Shown: in pieces, positions 7,657 to 15,621 of the stretch
Layout of the letters: every line of letters begins with the position of its first letter
How positions within the stretch are numbered: the stretch's first letter is position 1
The notes under the pieces: generated by a model
What the model was told of the DNA's origin: nothing
Database searches by the model: none
Seen by the model: the letters and a program-made list of their open reading frames with translations, nothing else
Virus record (IMG/VR): IMGVR_UViG_3300017971_000761
Location: 1 to 23,992 of that record
DNA length: 23,992 bases
DNA from: a virus
Direction: 5' to 3' (one strand)
Translations under genes and position numbers: made by a program

Positions 7657-9176
7657 CCAGACTCGTTATCCCTAGCGAGGTGGATCAGACCACCTTCGAT
7701 TTCGACGCATTCCTGGATAGGATTGACAGGTCGATCCCTACTGTATTCCCCGAATGGACGGATCGATCTTCAGCTGATATTGGGCGCATTTTCATCGAGG
7801 GCTTGTGTTTCGTGGGCGACGTTGTCGCGGACTTCTCGAACGCGCAAAGCCGCGAGGCTCATCTATCGGTATGCACGCAGCTTGTAAACGCGATGCGGCA
7901 CGCCCGCAAGCTGGCCTACACGCCGGCGGGCCGGTCCGCTGCGACTGTCACCATGAAGCTGACCCTTGACGCCGTTGCGGCTGCAGATGTCACCGCTACA
8001 GCCGGGAGCATCATCCGCGCGAAGTCATCCACTGCTGACGTCACCAGGGTACAGCTCACCTCCGACCTATTGGTCACCGCCGGGAACCTGTCGAATACTG
8101 GTTCGGCCGAACACTCTGAGAGCTTCACGCATTCATTTGTGTCCGACGGAAAGGCAGACCAGGAAGCCGAGCTATCCAACATCCCATTCCTGTCAGTGGT
8201 GTCCGTAACGGACACAATCGGCGCATGGTCTGAGGTGGAGAACTTCCTGGACTCCACTGCTACCGATCGGCACTATAGACTGCTCAGGACAGAGGACGAC
8301 AAGGCTTTACTGAAGTTCCCGGATGGAACAAACGGCGCTGTACCTGTAGGTCAGGTTGACACGGTCTACAAGACCGGCGGCGGCGAGATCACCATCGACG
8401 CTGGCGCCCTGGAGATTCCAGAGTTCAGTCTGACAGACGCGCTAGGGAACGCGGTGAGCTTCACTATCACGAACCCGGCCGCTTCTGTTGGTGGGTTGGA
8501 CCGCGAGACAGTGGACGAGATTCGTGTGAACGCTCCGGCTTCCCTGTCCGCCACAACGCGATCAATCACGAAGGAAGACTTCGAAACCAACGCCAAGCGA
8601 GTGAGCGGGATTGCTCGCGCGTTGATGCTGTCAGCCGACCAAGATTCAGGCATCGCAGAGAACACGGGTCAGCTATACATCGTGGCGAAGGGCGCGGCGC
8701 TGTCTTCTGGTCGGTACGCTTCTGCAACGCCTACCGCATCGCAAAAGGCTGAGGTCGAAGCACTGATCACCAACACCTATCCACCGACCATCACGTTCAC
8801 GTTCGATGTCTACGATCCAGTGTTCAACACAGTGAACATCGTGGCCCGTGTCGCACTGTCGCAAGGGGCGAACGCAGCGACAGCGGATACTACAATCAGG
8901 GCAGCAGTAGCCGACCTTTTCGCCGCACTAAATTCCGACCTGACAGAGAACACGGAGATTGACTTCGGATACAACTACAAGGACGCAGACGGGGCCCCGG
9001 CAAGCGCAATACCATGGTCCGATCTGTTCAACGCGGTTCGAGATGCGACGGGTGTTAGGGCTGTGGACAAGGCGACGTTTCAGCCATACACCGACGTTGC
9101 TTTGAACTATAATCAGTTTCCGGCGCTCGGTACTGTGACGCTCATCAACGACGATACCGGGCTGGCTTTGGTGTAG
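7653..9176 (+). CDS. Baseplate wedge protein, gpJ/gp6-like
   Basis: A 507-aa protein overlapping the gp25-like gene by four bases (ATGA). The opening (FDFDAFLDRIDRSIPTVFPEW, then RIFIEGLCFVGDVVADFSNA) matches the start of baseplate J proteins, which begin with a helical hairpin binding gp25. The middle contains the diagnostic GGLDRETVDEIRVNAPASL followed by SITKEDFETNAKRVSGIARA, conserved in gpJ, Mu gp47 and gp6. The C-terminal part (TITFTFDVYDPVFNTVNIVA, then WSDLFNAVRDATGVRAVDK) fits the gpJ end, including the 'LfnaVR' motif. It builds the inner baseplate ring with gpI. This is one of the firmest calls in the window. Confidence 0.92.
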   Translation: MTRLVIPSEVDQTTFDFDAFLDRIDRSIPTVFPEWTDRSSADIGRIFIEGLCFVGDVVADFSNAQSREAHLSVCTQLVNAMRHARKLAYTPAGRSAATVTMKLTLDAVAAADVTATAGSIIRAKSSTADVTRVQLTSDLLVTAGNLSNTGSAEHSESFTHSFVSDGKADQEAELSNIPFLSVVSVTDTIGAWSEVENFLDSTATDRHYRLLRTEDDKALLKFPDGTNGAVPVGQVDTVYKTGGGEITIDAGALEIPEFSLTDALGNAVSFTITNPAASVGGLDRETVDEIRVNAPASLSATTRSITKEDFETNAKRVSGIARALMLSADQDSGIAENTGQLYIVAKGAALSSGRYASATPTASQKAEVEALITNTYPPTITFTFDVYDPVFNTVNIVARVALSQGANAATADTTIRAAVADLFAALNSDLTENTEIDFGYNYKDADGAPASAIPWSDLFNAVRDATGVRAVDKATFQPYTDVALNYNQFPALGTVTLINDDTGLALV

Positions 9177-9177
9177 C

Positions 9178-9939
9178 ATGGTTGCCAACGCTTCATTCGA
9201 GACGACCGACTCCAGCAGCTACGCACTGGCGAACAGCTGGACGCTTTCCGGCACCGCGCAGACTGATTCCTTCGCATTGGCGGAGTTCACATCCGACGCA
9301 TACACCGCCGAGGATTTCGAGCGCGGTTGGTCGTCCAATGAAGACAGGATCGCCGCGTTCGTCGGAATCGGCACTGACCTCACAGCCGGCTCGTTCGACT
9401 CGACTACACCAGAGGCATTCGAGGACTTCGAGGAAGAGTGGAGCAGCAACGAGAACCGGTTGGTTGAGTTCGGCTCAACCGTGGCTGGAGTGTTCGACGC
9501 AGCGTTGGATGCATTCGAGGATTTCGAGGAAGAGTGGAGCAGCAACGAGAACCGCAAGACCGCGTTCACCGGCATCGGCGTGGACCTCACCGCTGGGCTG
9601 TATTGGAACACGTCCGCGTCTGCGTCTCTCGCCTACGAAGACTTTGGTGTGCTGGTGATACTCCCGGTCATTGCAGGGGCGGGGGCTTCTGGCGTTTCGC
9701 GCACCATCGATCGCACTGGGATGATCGAGGTCAGGATATCAGGAACATGGTCGGCAACGCTTGAGATTCAAGTGCAGCGCGATGGGTTCTCTTCATGGGT
9801 TGCAGTTGATGACAACATCACATCGAATGGAACAACGGAGCTAGAAGCTGGCATCACAGCGGTTCGAATGCACACAAGCGCGTACAGCTCCGGAACACCC
9901 GGCGCGCACATAATCTTCCGTGACATAGACACGGTATAG
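9178..9939 (+). CDS. Repeat-containing accessory tail protein
   Basis: A 253-aa protein between the gpJ-like gene and further beta-rich genes; ATG 9178 comes one base after the previous stop and has only a weak ribosome site. Residues 1-40 (NASFETTDSSSYALANSW) look like the beginning of a galactose-binding-like fold. Three imperfect repeats follow, starting at residues 45, 82 and 114 with the motif EDFExxWSSNExR; two of the three are followed by F-x-GIGxDLTAG. The last third is beta-rich (GMIEVRISGTWSATLEIQVQ) and resembles small fibre or decoration domains. No catalytic motif is seen. A role in host-surface contact is likely from its position between wedge proteins, but is inferred. The repeats are nearly identical at DNA level, suggesting recent duplication. 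Confidence 0.65.
   Translation: MVANASFETTDSSSYALANSWTLSGTAQTDSFALAEFTSDAYTAEDFERGWSSNEDRIAAFVGIGTDLTAGSFDSTTPEAFEDFEEEWSSNENRLVEFGSTVAGVFDAALDAFEDFEEEWSSNENRKTAFTGIGVDLTAGLYWNTSASASLAYEDFGVLVILPVIAGAGASGVSRTIDRTGMIEVRISGTWSATLEIQVQRDGFSSWVAVDDNITSNGTTELEAGITAVRMHTSAYSSGTPGAHIIFRDIDTV
9310..9560 (+). repeat. Three in-frame EDFExxW repeats within the accessory tail protein gene
   Basis: Repeat starts are at 9310, 9421 and 9517, 111 and 96 bp apart, both multiples of three. Bases 9415-9458 and 9511-9554 (44 bp) differ only at 9426/9522 (C versus T, silent). The first copy is more diverged (EDFERGWSSNEDR against EDFEEEWSSNENR), so the second and third copies arose more recently. Confidence 0.9.
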
Positions 9940-9957
9940 ACAGGAGACGGCAGAGTC

Positions 9958-10644
9958 ATGGCTTCAACCAACTGGACCGCATTGACTGGAGCGCTAGGAA
10001 GCGGCGACGCGGCGATCGGAGTGACGGAAGGTGCGACACCGCCGAACGGTGGCGGAACGTTCGTGTATGGCGCGAGATCGAAGACCGCAACGGAAGGCGT
10101 GATCGGCTTCTATCACAACGGGGCGAACTTCACGCCGCAGACATCCGGCGGTCATGTCTACGGGGCGATCACACGCAACGCCGGCGACAACGGAAACAGC
10201 CCAGTGCTCTTTCAGTCGCTTCAGTCAACGCTTGTGAGCAGCTCGGGTTACCTACTTGGTCTCACCGACGACACAGAGCCCGCGAACATCATCCTGAAGA
10301 AGGGCGCCATGTCAGACGGCATGGCATCCAACGACTCTGGCATCCTCCGCACTTCAACCGCATCGTTTGCCAAGGGGTCTTGGCTACACCTTCGCCTGGA
10401 CGTCATTGAACAACCAAGCGGCGACGTTCGCCTCCGCGTGTTCGCGAACGACCTGTCATCCAACGCCGTGACCTCCCCTTCATGGGCAGCCATCACAGGG
10501 ATGGCCGACTTCATCGACGACGCGCTAGGAGTCAACTCCGGCTCGGTTCCATATATCGGCGGCTACGCCGGCTTCGGTGGCTACTTCAACGGCATCAACC
10601 GCGTGCTGTACTTCGATCACATGGAGATCGCGCGCCAGGTGTAG
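9958..10644 (+). CDS. Putative lectin-like beta-sandwich tail protein
   Basis: A 228-aa protein of unrecognised family, with ATG 9958 after an AGGAGA site. It is rich in Gly, Ser, Thr and Asn throughout. The pattern near the C-terminus (GSWLHLRLDVIEQPSGDVRL, then GGYAGFGGYFNGINRVLYFD and HMEIARQ) is what concanavalin-A/LamG-like beta sandwiches show: a strand with 'W..lrldv', a glycine-rich turn, then a final 'yfDh.ei' strand. Such modules bind glycans at phage tail tips. No active-site residues can be named. It sits between two other beta-rich genes ahead of gpI and the fibre. Lectin-like fold is inference. Confidence 0.55.
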   Translation: MASTNWTALTGALGSGDAAIGVTEGATPPNGGGTFVYGARSKTATEGVIGFYHNGANFTPQTSGGHVYGAITRNAGDNGNSPVLFQSLQSTLVSSSGYLLGLTDDTEPANIILKKGAMSDGMASNDSGILRTSTASFAKGSWLHLRLDVIEQPSGDVRLRVFANDLSSNAVTSPSWAAITGMADFIDDALGVNSGSVPYIGGYAGFGGYFNGINRVLYFDHMEIARQV

Positions 10645-10647
10645 ACC

Positions 10648-11037
10648 ATGGCAGTCCCCCCACTAATGCACGCTATGGGCACCCATAGCGGACGAATCGA
10701 CCCGGTGAACTACGACCCGCCAGGAGGGACCTACGCATGGGTCTTCGGGTCCGACATCGAAGACGTTCTGGTGGACTTGTCGGTGGGCGACTTCGTCACA
10801 CTGACGCAGTCCATTGACGTCACCGCCGTTACCGTTCTCTCGTTCGCGTGCAAGTTCAGGCAAAGCCCTAGCACCACGGCGCAGTTCAAGCTGGAGGTGT
10901 ACGCAGGCACAGCATTGAAGTACACACTACAGCCATCGAGCGGAATCGCGCGGGACTACTCAGCGAGAACCATCAACGTCAGCACACTGACAGGCTCGCA
11001 AAACATCATCTTCAGGTTTGAGGCGGTGAGCCCGTGA
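10648..11037 (+). CDS. Small beta-rich tail protein
   Basis: A 129-aa protein starting at ATG 10648, three bases after the preceding stop. The sequence alternates hydrophobic and polar residues (VTLTQSIDVTAVTVLSFACKF, FKLEVYAGTALKY) and ends with NIIFRFEAVSP, typical of a single beta-sandwich or jelly-roll domain. I cannot place it in a named family. Its stop overlaps the GTG start of the gpI-like gene (GTGA), so it is co-translated with a baseplate component and is probably a virion accessory domain. A carbohydrate-binding module encoded as a separate chain is one possibility. Confidence 0.5.
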   Translation: MAVPPLMHAMGTHSGRIDPVNYDPPGGTYAWVFGSDIEDVLVDLSVGDFVTLTQSIDVTAVTVLSFACKFRQSPSTTAQFKLEVYAGTALKYTLQPSSGIARDYSARTINVSTLTGSQNIIFRFEAVSP

Positions 11038-12872
11038 GCACTGTTGTAGTAGAACTCCCTGGAGTGTACCTGGACACGGTTGCGTCGGCTGCTACGTCTG
11101 GAGTAATCCTTGCGAACACGGCCCCGGAGGCCAGCTCAATAGAAGCAGCAAAAGAGAAGGCGCTTGCATTTGACTTGCTGTGTACAAACGGCAACGCCGT
11201 AGACAAGACCAACACCGATGTTTGGGTGGACGGCGTTCAGGCTGTGTCGTCTGGCGTTGGCGCAAACGGATGGTCGGCCGTCTTCACCATCCTTGGTATC
11301 GCAACGGACTTGATCCCAGACTCTGACATGGAGCTTGCAGGGGTTGCAAGCTGGTCTTACTACACACAAACAAAACTGACAAAAGAGCCAGGCTCACCCG
11401 GCGGCTCCGGAACACAGGTGTTGAGGTTGCGTCGACTGCTGGGAACGAACTATGTTCGAACAAGCCCAGCGTCGTCGCCAAATCTTCCAGGCAACACCAC
11501 GGTTCGGATCAGGGGGTGGGCTCGCTCGGATGGAACAATAACGACCCCGCGCATCCGAGTGTGGGCTTCCCCTTCTTACACGCTGGTGTGGAGCGGAACA
11601 TCATCCACCACATGGCAGCCATTTGACTTCACCTATACCAACTCGTCGCCAGGGGCGAAGTCCCTTGTTCTTGAGGGCGACGCCTTTGGTGTGTCTGGTT
11701 TTTGTTGGGCAGAGTTCGATGACATCATAGTCGACGAGACAGCGGGAAGTGACTACAACGTAGCCCTCTCAAAAGCGGGTGAAGAGTGGGACTCTGAAGA
11801 GGTTGTGCCTGTCCGCGTTGTATCGCAGGACGATGGGGGGCCGGTCGATACACTGGATGAGACCTATTCGTTCACGGTGGAGGACTACGTCTTGCTCACC
11901 GTGGTGTCCGCATCCGCAGAGGGACCGGAGACTGTCAGAGTGACGTTCTCTGAGGGCATGCTAGCAAGCGCGGCAAGCGGTGCAACGGACGCCCTAAACC
12001 CGTCTCTATACACGCTGGCCTACTCACAGAGCGACGCGAATATCGCCGCTGTGTCTGCGTCCGTCACTGCTGTCTCGCAGGTCTCTGCCACTGTCTACGA
12101 ACTCACGACTGATATTCCGCTGACGTTCTGGAAGACGTACACCGTAACCGCCGAGGGCGTGGCGGATGATTCCGCAGCCGGGAACGTCACCGCATCGCCG
12201 AACGCTTCCGCATCGTTCACCGCGTGGGCTCCGCCGGACTGGCCGGACCGGAGGTCATTCGACTTTTACGAAATGTTCTCCGACCACGACCACACGCAAG
12301 ACGTGTCCGGAGACCTGGAGAAGACGTGCTCCATCATGCAAGACGTCATTGACGTCATGCTTTGGAAGGTGTCCGCCTTCTCGGATATATGGGATGTGGA
12401 TGACGCTCCGATCGAGCACGTCCGTGCGATGCTCGCAGACCTGGGGAACCCGTTCGATATCGACTTCACGGAAGCGCAGGAACGCAAGCTGCTGGAGCTT
12501 CTCGTTCCCATCTACAAACAGAAGGGAACAGAGGCCGGCATCATCAACCTGGCGCGCTTCTTTGCCGGGCTGGAGATCACCGACATCGTGCCAGGGCTAG
12601 AAGACACTTGGATTCTTGGCGACGAAGACATGGGGCTCCTTGGGGTCACCACGGTGCTGGCACCAAGTTCAAGCGCATCCAGGTTCTCGTTCAATGTGAT
12701 CGTTGACCGCGCGCTGACTTCGAGCGAGACTTCGATACTGGAAGAGATCATCCGCAAGATGAAGTGCGTTCACGAGCATGCGTACATCGTTGAGCCAGCA
12801 GACCCTGACCACGTTGATCACTGGGAGCTTGGCCTCTCTGAGATCGGATTCAACACCTACCTCCACACGTAG
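11034..12872 (+). CDS. gpI-like baseplate protein with N-terminal carbohydrate-binding-like and Ig-like domains
   Basis: A 612-aa protein with a GTG start overlapping the previous stop. The C-terminal part (about 399-612) resembles the P2 gpI/Mu gp48 tail-protein family: SFDFYEMFSDHDHTQDVSGD, WDVDDAPIEHVRAMLADLG and LLELLVPIYKQKGTEAGIIN, the last being the family's 'LL..iyk.KGT..gi..l' hallmark. In front lie a galactose-binding/CBM-like domain (about 90-231, with LIPDSDMELAGVASW and WAEFDDIIVDE) and a domain like bacterial Ig-like Big_5/SbsA repeats (about 278-395, TVVSASAEGPETVRVTFSEG). P2 gpI is only about a third of this length, so the extra domains are an expansion. gpI connects wedge and fibre. 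The added domains could reach host glycans. Domain borders are estimates. Confidence 0.75.
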   Translation: MSTVVVELPGVYLDTVASAATSGVILANTAPEASSIEAAKEKALAFDLLCTNGNAVDKTNTDVWVDGVQAVSSGVGANGWSAVFTILGIATDLIPDSDMELAGVASWSYYTQTKLTKEPGSPGGSGTQVLRLRRLLGTNYVRTSPASSPNLPGNTTVRIRGWARSDGTITTPRIRVWASPSYTLVWSGTSSTTWQPFDFTYTNSSPGAKSLVLEGDAFGVSGFCWAEFDDIIVDETAGSDYNVALSKAGEEWDSEEVVPVRVVSQDDGGPVDTLDETYSFTVEDYVLLTVVSASAEGPETVRVTFSEGMLASAASGATDALNPSLYTLAYSQSDANIAAVSASVTAVSQVSATVYELTTDIPLTFWKTYTVTAEGVADDSAAGNVTASPNASASFTAWAPPDWPDRRSFDFYEMFSDHDHTQDVSGDLEKTCSIMQDVIDVMLWKVSAFSDIWDVDDAPIEHVRAMLADLGNPFDIDFTEAQERKLLELLVPIYKQKGTEAGIINLARFFAGLEITDIVPGLEDTWILGDEDMGLLGVTTVLAPSSSASRFSFNVIVDRALTSSETSILEEIIRKMKCVHEHAYIVEPADPDHVDHWELGLSEIGFNTYLHT

Positions 12873-12881
12873 GAGAGCAGA

Positions 12882-14201
12882 ATGGACCGCAACGACTTTT
12901 TCTATCGTCAGAGAGTCACCGAGGCAGAGTTGGATGGAGCCTTCGATGATGCCGAGCAGGCACTGTGGGACCTCGCCACAGACACATCGCTATTCGGCGT
13001 GCTCACTGGTGGGGTAGCATCCGAGCACGCTCCGCAAAACATGACCATCGACCTGACAGGGCCGTGCGTCGGCTACGACCAGAACGGCAAGCGTTGTTAT
13101 TTTGGTCCGGTGCAGAATATCGACTGCTCGCAGGACAAAAACGGCGCGGCGACTGCGGTGGTCACTCCGGGCAATCACAAGTACCTGTCAGTGATCCTCC
13201 GGTTCGCGCGCAATAACACAGACGCGCGCACGGACGGGAACGGCGCGACGGTTTACTTCAATTCCGACGAGAGCTTCGTCATTGAGGTAGAGCAATTCTC
13301 CGAGGGGGCTGCGCCGGCCCTTCCGACTCCGCCATCCGATGGCATCCTCCTGTGTAACGTCCAGTTGCATCAGGGCGACACCACAATCGCGAACGCGGAC
13401 ATCGACACCACCAACCGGCACACCTACGAAGGTCCACCCGTAGTGTCTTCTGGTTGGTCCGAGCTTGCGCCGACAAACGACACGATGCAATCGACGTTTG
13501 ACGCTATCGACGCCAAGCTGATTTCGCGCGATGGCTCTGGAGACATCGACCAGACATTGCTTCCAGACGGGACAACGCGCGATCTCGGGAGCGCAGCCAA
13601 AAAGTGGGGCAGCCTCCACACGGAAGACGTCACTCTGTACAACGCGACCGTGGCAGGCGCCGTACAGATGAGCGCAGCAAAGCAGGTGACTCGCTACGAA
13701 AGCCTGGAGACGGTGTGGCCATACGAAGACGGGTCAGCGTCAACCGTCAACGACCAACCCGACTGGATTGTGATATTCGCCAACCCGTACACCCACGCAG
13801 CCCGCAACGTGTATGGCATCACAACCAACCAATACAACGGAGAGGAGTGTGTCCTTCCGTTGCGCGAGTTGATCCACGGTGCGACACTGCAATCCGTCCG
13901 AGCAACTTGGTATCAGAAGATCACCGCTACAACATCAGAGGCGTCAATCGGCATGTTCAAGGTAGCGAACACAGGAGTTCGAACGCAGGTGTTTGCGCCG
14001 GTTGATATCGCCGGGTTTGGCGCGTGGCAGGACGATCAGGTTTTGGCGTCCAGTATGGGAGAGGTTATTGACAAGTCGTCTTACCGCTATTTCCTGCGCA
14101 TCATCAACGGAACACACGGCTCGTCCGCTATCGATCCGTTTATTGCCGCCATCTCCCACATTCAAGACGTGACCGACCTCGGGAAGGCAGTGGCTGGCTA
14201 G
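12882..14201 (+). CDS. Tail-fibre-like protein
   Basis: A 439-aa protein; ATG 12882 is preceded by an AGGAG site embedded in the gpI stop region. The N-terminal 50 residues (MDRNDFFYRQRVTEAELDGA) form a likely baseplate-attachment helix, followed by a beta-rich region. Residues of roughly 220-250 contain TRDLGSAAKKWGSLHTEDV, the 'lGs...kWgsly' element that recurs in the shafts of many tail fibres. The C-terminal 180 residues (LETVWPYEDGSASTVNDQPD, FLRIINGTHGSSAIDPFIAA) are probably a globular receptor-binding head. No chaperone gene for fibre assembly is obvious downstream. Position after gpI is the classical location for fibre genes. Confidence 0.68.
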   Translation: MDRNDFFYRQRVTEAELDGAFDDAEQALWDLATDTSLFGVLTGGVASEHAPQNMTIDLTGPCVGYDQNGKRCYFGPVQNIDCSQDKNGAATAVVTPGNHKYLSVILRFARNNTDARTDGNGATVYFNSDESFVIEVEQFSEGAAPALPTPPSDGILLCNVQLHQGDTTIANADIDTTNRHTYEGPPVVSSGWSELAPTNDTMQSTFDAIDAKLISRDGSGDIDQTLLPDGTTRDLGSAAKKWGSLHTEDVTLYNATVAGAVQMSAAKQVTRYESLETVWPYEDGSASTVNDQPDWIVIFANPYTHAARNVYGITTNQYNGEECVLPLRELIHGATLQSVRATWYQKITATTSEASIGMFKVANTGVRTQVFAPVDIAGFGAWQDDQVLASSMGEVIDKSSYRYFLRIINGTHGSSAIDPFIAAISHIQDVTDLGKAVAG

Positions 14202-14205
14202 TCGC

Positions 14206-14235
14206 TTTCGCTTCACGAGCGCCACGTGTTACGCT
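14206..14235 (+). promoter_or_regulatory. Weak candidate promoter before the lipoprotein gene
   Basis: In the 73-bp gap after the fibre gene, TTTCGC (14206-14211) and TACGCT (14230-14235) are separated by 18 bp. The -10 keeps T1, A2 and T6 of the sigma-70 consensus; the -35 is poor. The sequence following it (CAGGATTCCGACAACCCACA) loosely resembles the CAGATGACGCACAC segment after the three promoters further right. Could equally be chance. Confidence 0.3.
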
Positions 14236-14274
14236 GTGGCAGGATTCCGACAACCCACAACGCAGGAGTTAGAG

Positions 14275-14841
14275 ATGAAGAACATTCGCCCCCTTTTGGC
14301 CGTCGCGCTTGCGGTCTCGCTTGCAGGCTGTTCAGGCTGTAGTGACACGCCATACAAGCGCATCGCTACCGCCTACCACACCCTTGACCTGTTCAAGGCG
14401 CTGGTCGAGGATTTCGACGGAGCGGTGACGAAATACGCAGCCGCGAAGCAGACCGAATGCCTGAAGACACACAGGCCGAAGACGAAGGAGTTCGACGCAT
14501 GCGTGATGCCTGCTGTCAGGCTGCTTCGGGCATGGACCGGGAAGAAGAATGGGAAGCCTACCGGGAAGGGTGTGCTCCCGGCTATCCAGTCCACGCAGCG
14601 AGCCGCCGCGATCGAACTGAAGGCCGTGCTCGCCTACATCAAGAGCCACGAGGCGGAGTGCGGCAAGAAGGACGCCCCGAAGAACTGCACCGGCGACTGG
14701 CAGGGACTACTGAAGCCATCGGTGTGTGCTCTCATGGAGATCATCGACCGGGCTGTGAAGCTCGGCGCCTACGACGTCACCACAAACCGAACTTACCTCA
14801 TGGTGAAAGCAGCGATTGCGGGATTCACCTGCAACCGATGA
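14275..14841 (+). CDS. Predicted phage lipoprotein
   Basis: A 188-aa protein. ATG 14275 was chosen because an AGGAG site lies 7 bases upstream and the signal peptide begins there; an in-frame GTG at 14236 would put 13 polar residues before it. Residues 1-18 form a signal with two basic residues and a hydrophobic core, ending in the lipobox LAGC with C19 as lipidated cysteine. S20 at +2 favours outer-membrane sorting in Gram-negatives. The mature part is helical and charged, with several further cysteines that could pair in the periplasm. Function is not recognised. Candidates are a superinfection-exclusion lipoprotein, a spanin-type lysis lipoprotein (but it is long for Rz1), or a virion-unrelated moron. 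It follows the fibre gene. Confidence 0.75.
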   Translation: MKNIRPLLAVALAVSLAGCSGCSDTPYKRIATAYHTLDLFKALVEDFDGAVTKYAAAKQTECLKTHRPKTKEFDACVMPAVRLLRAWTGKKNGKPTGKGVLPAIQSTQRAAAIELKAVLAYIKSHEAECGKKDAPKNCTGDWQGLLKPSVCALMEIIDRAVKLGAYDVTTNRTYLMVKAAIAGFTCNR

Positions 14842-14855
14842 AGGGAGAGAGAACC

Positions 14856-15077
14856 ATGGCAGCAGTAAACATTGGTCTCCTGGTTTTCGAGACGCTGGCG
14901 AAGCTGGCGCCGAAGCTATACGACTACGTGAAAAGTCTGATCGACGGCGGAGCTGACGCGGCCGAACTCGCGGCGAAGCCGGTGGAGGTCTTCGTCTCGT
15001 TCGGCGGTGGAGACGGGAAGGCGATCACGATCCAGCAGGACATCGAGTCAAACATGCTCGACCCTGACGCAGAGTAG
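14856..15077 (+). CDS. Small hypothetical protein (73 aa)
   Basis: ATG 14856 follows GGGAGAGAGAACC, a strong ribosome site, 14 bases after the lipoprotein stop; a larger in-frame reading that runs back into the lipoprotein gene is a shadow. The 73 residues start with an amphipathic helix (VFETLAKLAPKLYDYVKSLI), then an acidic and glycine-rich tail. There is no clear transmembrane segment, so a holin is not supported. It shares an operon with the lipoprotein, and the two may work together, but no family is recognised. It is convergent with the next gene, with a 34-bp gap that shows no terminator hairpin. Confidence 0.6.
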   Translation: MAAVNIGLLVFETLAKLAPKLYDYVKSLIDGGADAAELAAKPVEVFVSFGGGDGKAITIQQDIESNMLDPDAE

Positions 15078-15111
15078 CGCCCCTCTTCTTCGTTCTATCT
15101 TCAGGTGAAAA

Positions 15112-15387
15112 TCAGGACAGGGTGTTAGCGGGTCGCGCGATGGCGGCTAGCTCTCCGTTCAGGTGAGCCAGCGCGGTTCCGTCTCGCTGCATCATGGCGA
15201 TGGCGTTTTTCAATCCACCCGCGGACACAACATCAAGAGGGTTGAAGAGGAAGCAGGACCCGTTCGCGTTGCGGGTGACAGTCCAATCCCCTAGCTCGTC
15301 TAGTGCGACTCCGGCGTTCTCCCAGTGTCCGAGCACGGGGGTGCAAGCGTCGCCCTCCGGTGTGTAGAACGTGACCTCGATCAGCAT
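15112..15387 (-). CDS. Lone minus-strand small protein (91 aa)
   Basis: The only well-supported minus-strand gene. The start at 15387 is chosen because the complementary strand has GGAGG five bases upstream; a longer version starting near 15447 lacks this and would overlap the promoter. The protein begins MLIEVTFYTPEGDACTPVLG and is a compact alternating strand/helix sequence of about one small domain, with two cysteines and no membrane segment. The family is not recognised. Upstream lies a promoter-like pair (TTGACG, 17 bp, TACCGT), divergent from the first promoter of the three-unit region. A single gene oriented against two plus-strand blocks is a common place for regulators or morons. Confidence 0.65.
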   Translation of the reverse strand: MLIEVTFYTPEGDACTPVLGHWENAGVALDELGDWTVTRNANGSCFLFNPLDVVSAGGLKNAIAMMQRDGTALAHLNGELAAIARPANTLS

Positions 15388-15428
15388 GGTGTCCTCCTTT
15401 TTTGCCGCGGTTGGGTGCGACTGTTCCG

Positions 15429-15457
15429 ACGGTAACACCTGCGCCAAACGCCGTCAA
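15429..15457 (-). promoter_or_regulatory. Promoter for the minus-strand gene
   Basis: On the minus strand TTGACG (15457-15452) is followed after 17 bp by TACCGT (15434-15429), which keeps T1, A2 and T6 of the -10 consensus. Predicted transcription would start near 15422, leaving a leader of about 35 nt. The bases after the -10 (GGAACAGTCGCACC) resemble the GAAACAGATGACGCACC that follows promoter 2 with a short deletion. Confidence 0.6.
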
Positions 15458-15545
15458 TCTTCATCGTGAGCTGTTTTCGCCCCCCTGCTATTCAACGCTC
15501 ACAACCTCGCACTTCAGAGCGAATTGAAAAAAACTCAGAAAAGGG

Positions 15546-15574
15546 TTGCGCTCACCGGGTTGGTTTGTTACAAC
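15546..15574 (+). promoter_or_regulatory. Promoter 1 of the three-unit region
   Basis: TTGCGC (15546-15551), 17 bp, TACAAC (15569-15574), preceded by an A-rich tract (15521-15542) like an UP element. CAGATGACGCA follows at 15580-15590. The same -10 and downstream sequence recur at promoters 2 and 3, which makes this convincing despite a weak -35. Together with the divergent promoter, this explains the 195-bp gap between 15388 and 15582. Confidence 0.75.
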
Positions 15575-15621
15575 TGAATCAGATGACGCACACGGCACAC
15601 AACACCGACACGGAGAACACG

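Noticed and set aside
15078-15111. Bidirectional terminator between the convergent genes
   Set aside because: I could find no stem of useful length in the 34-bp gap.
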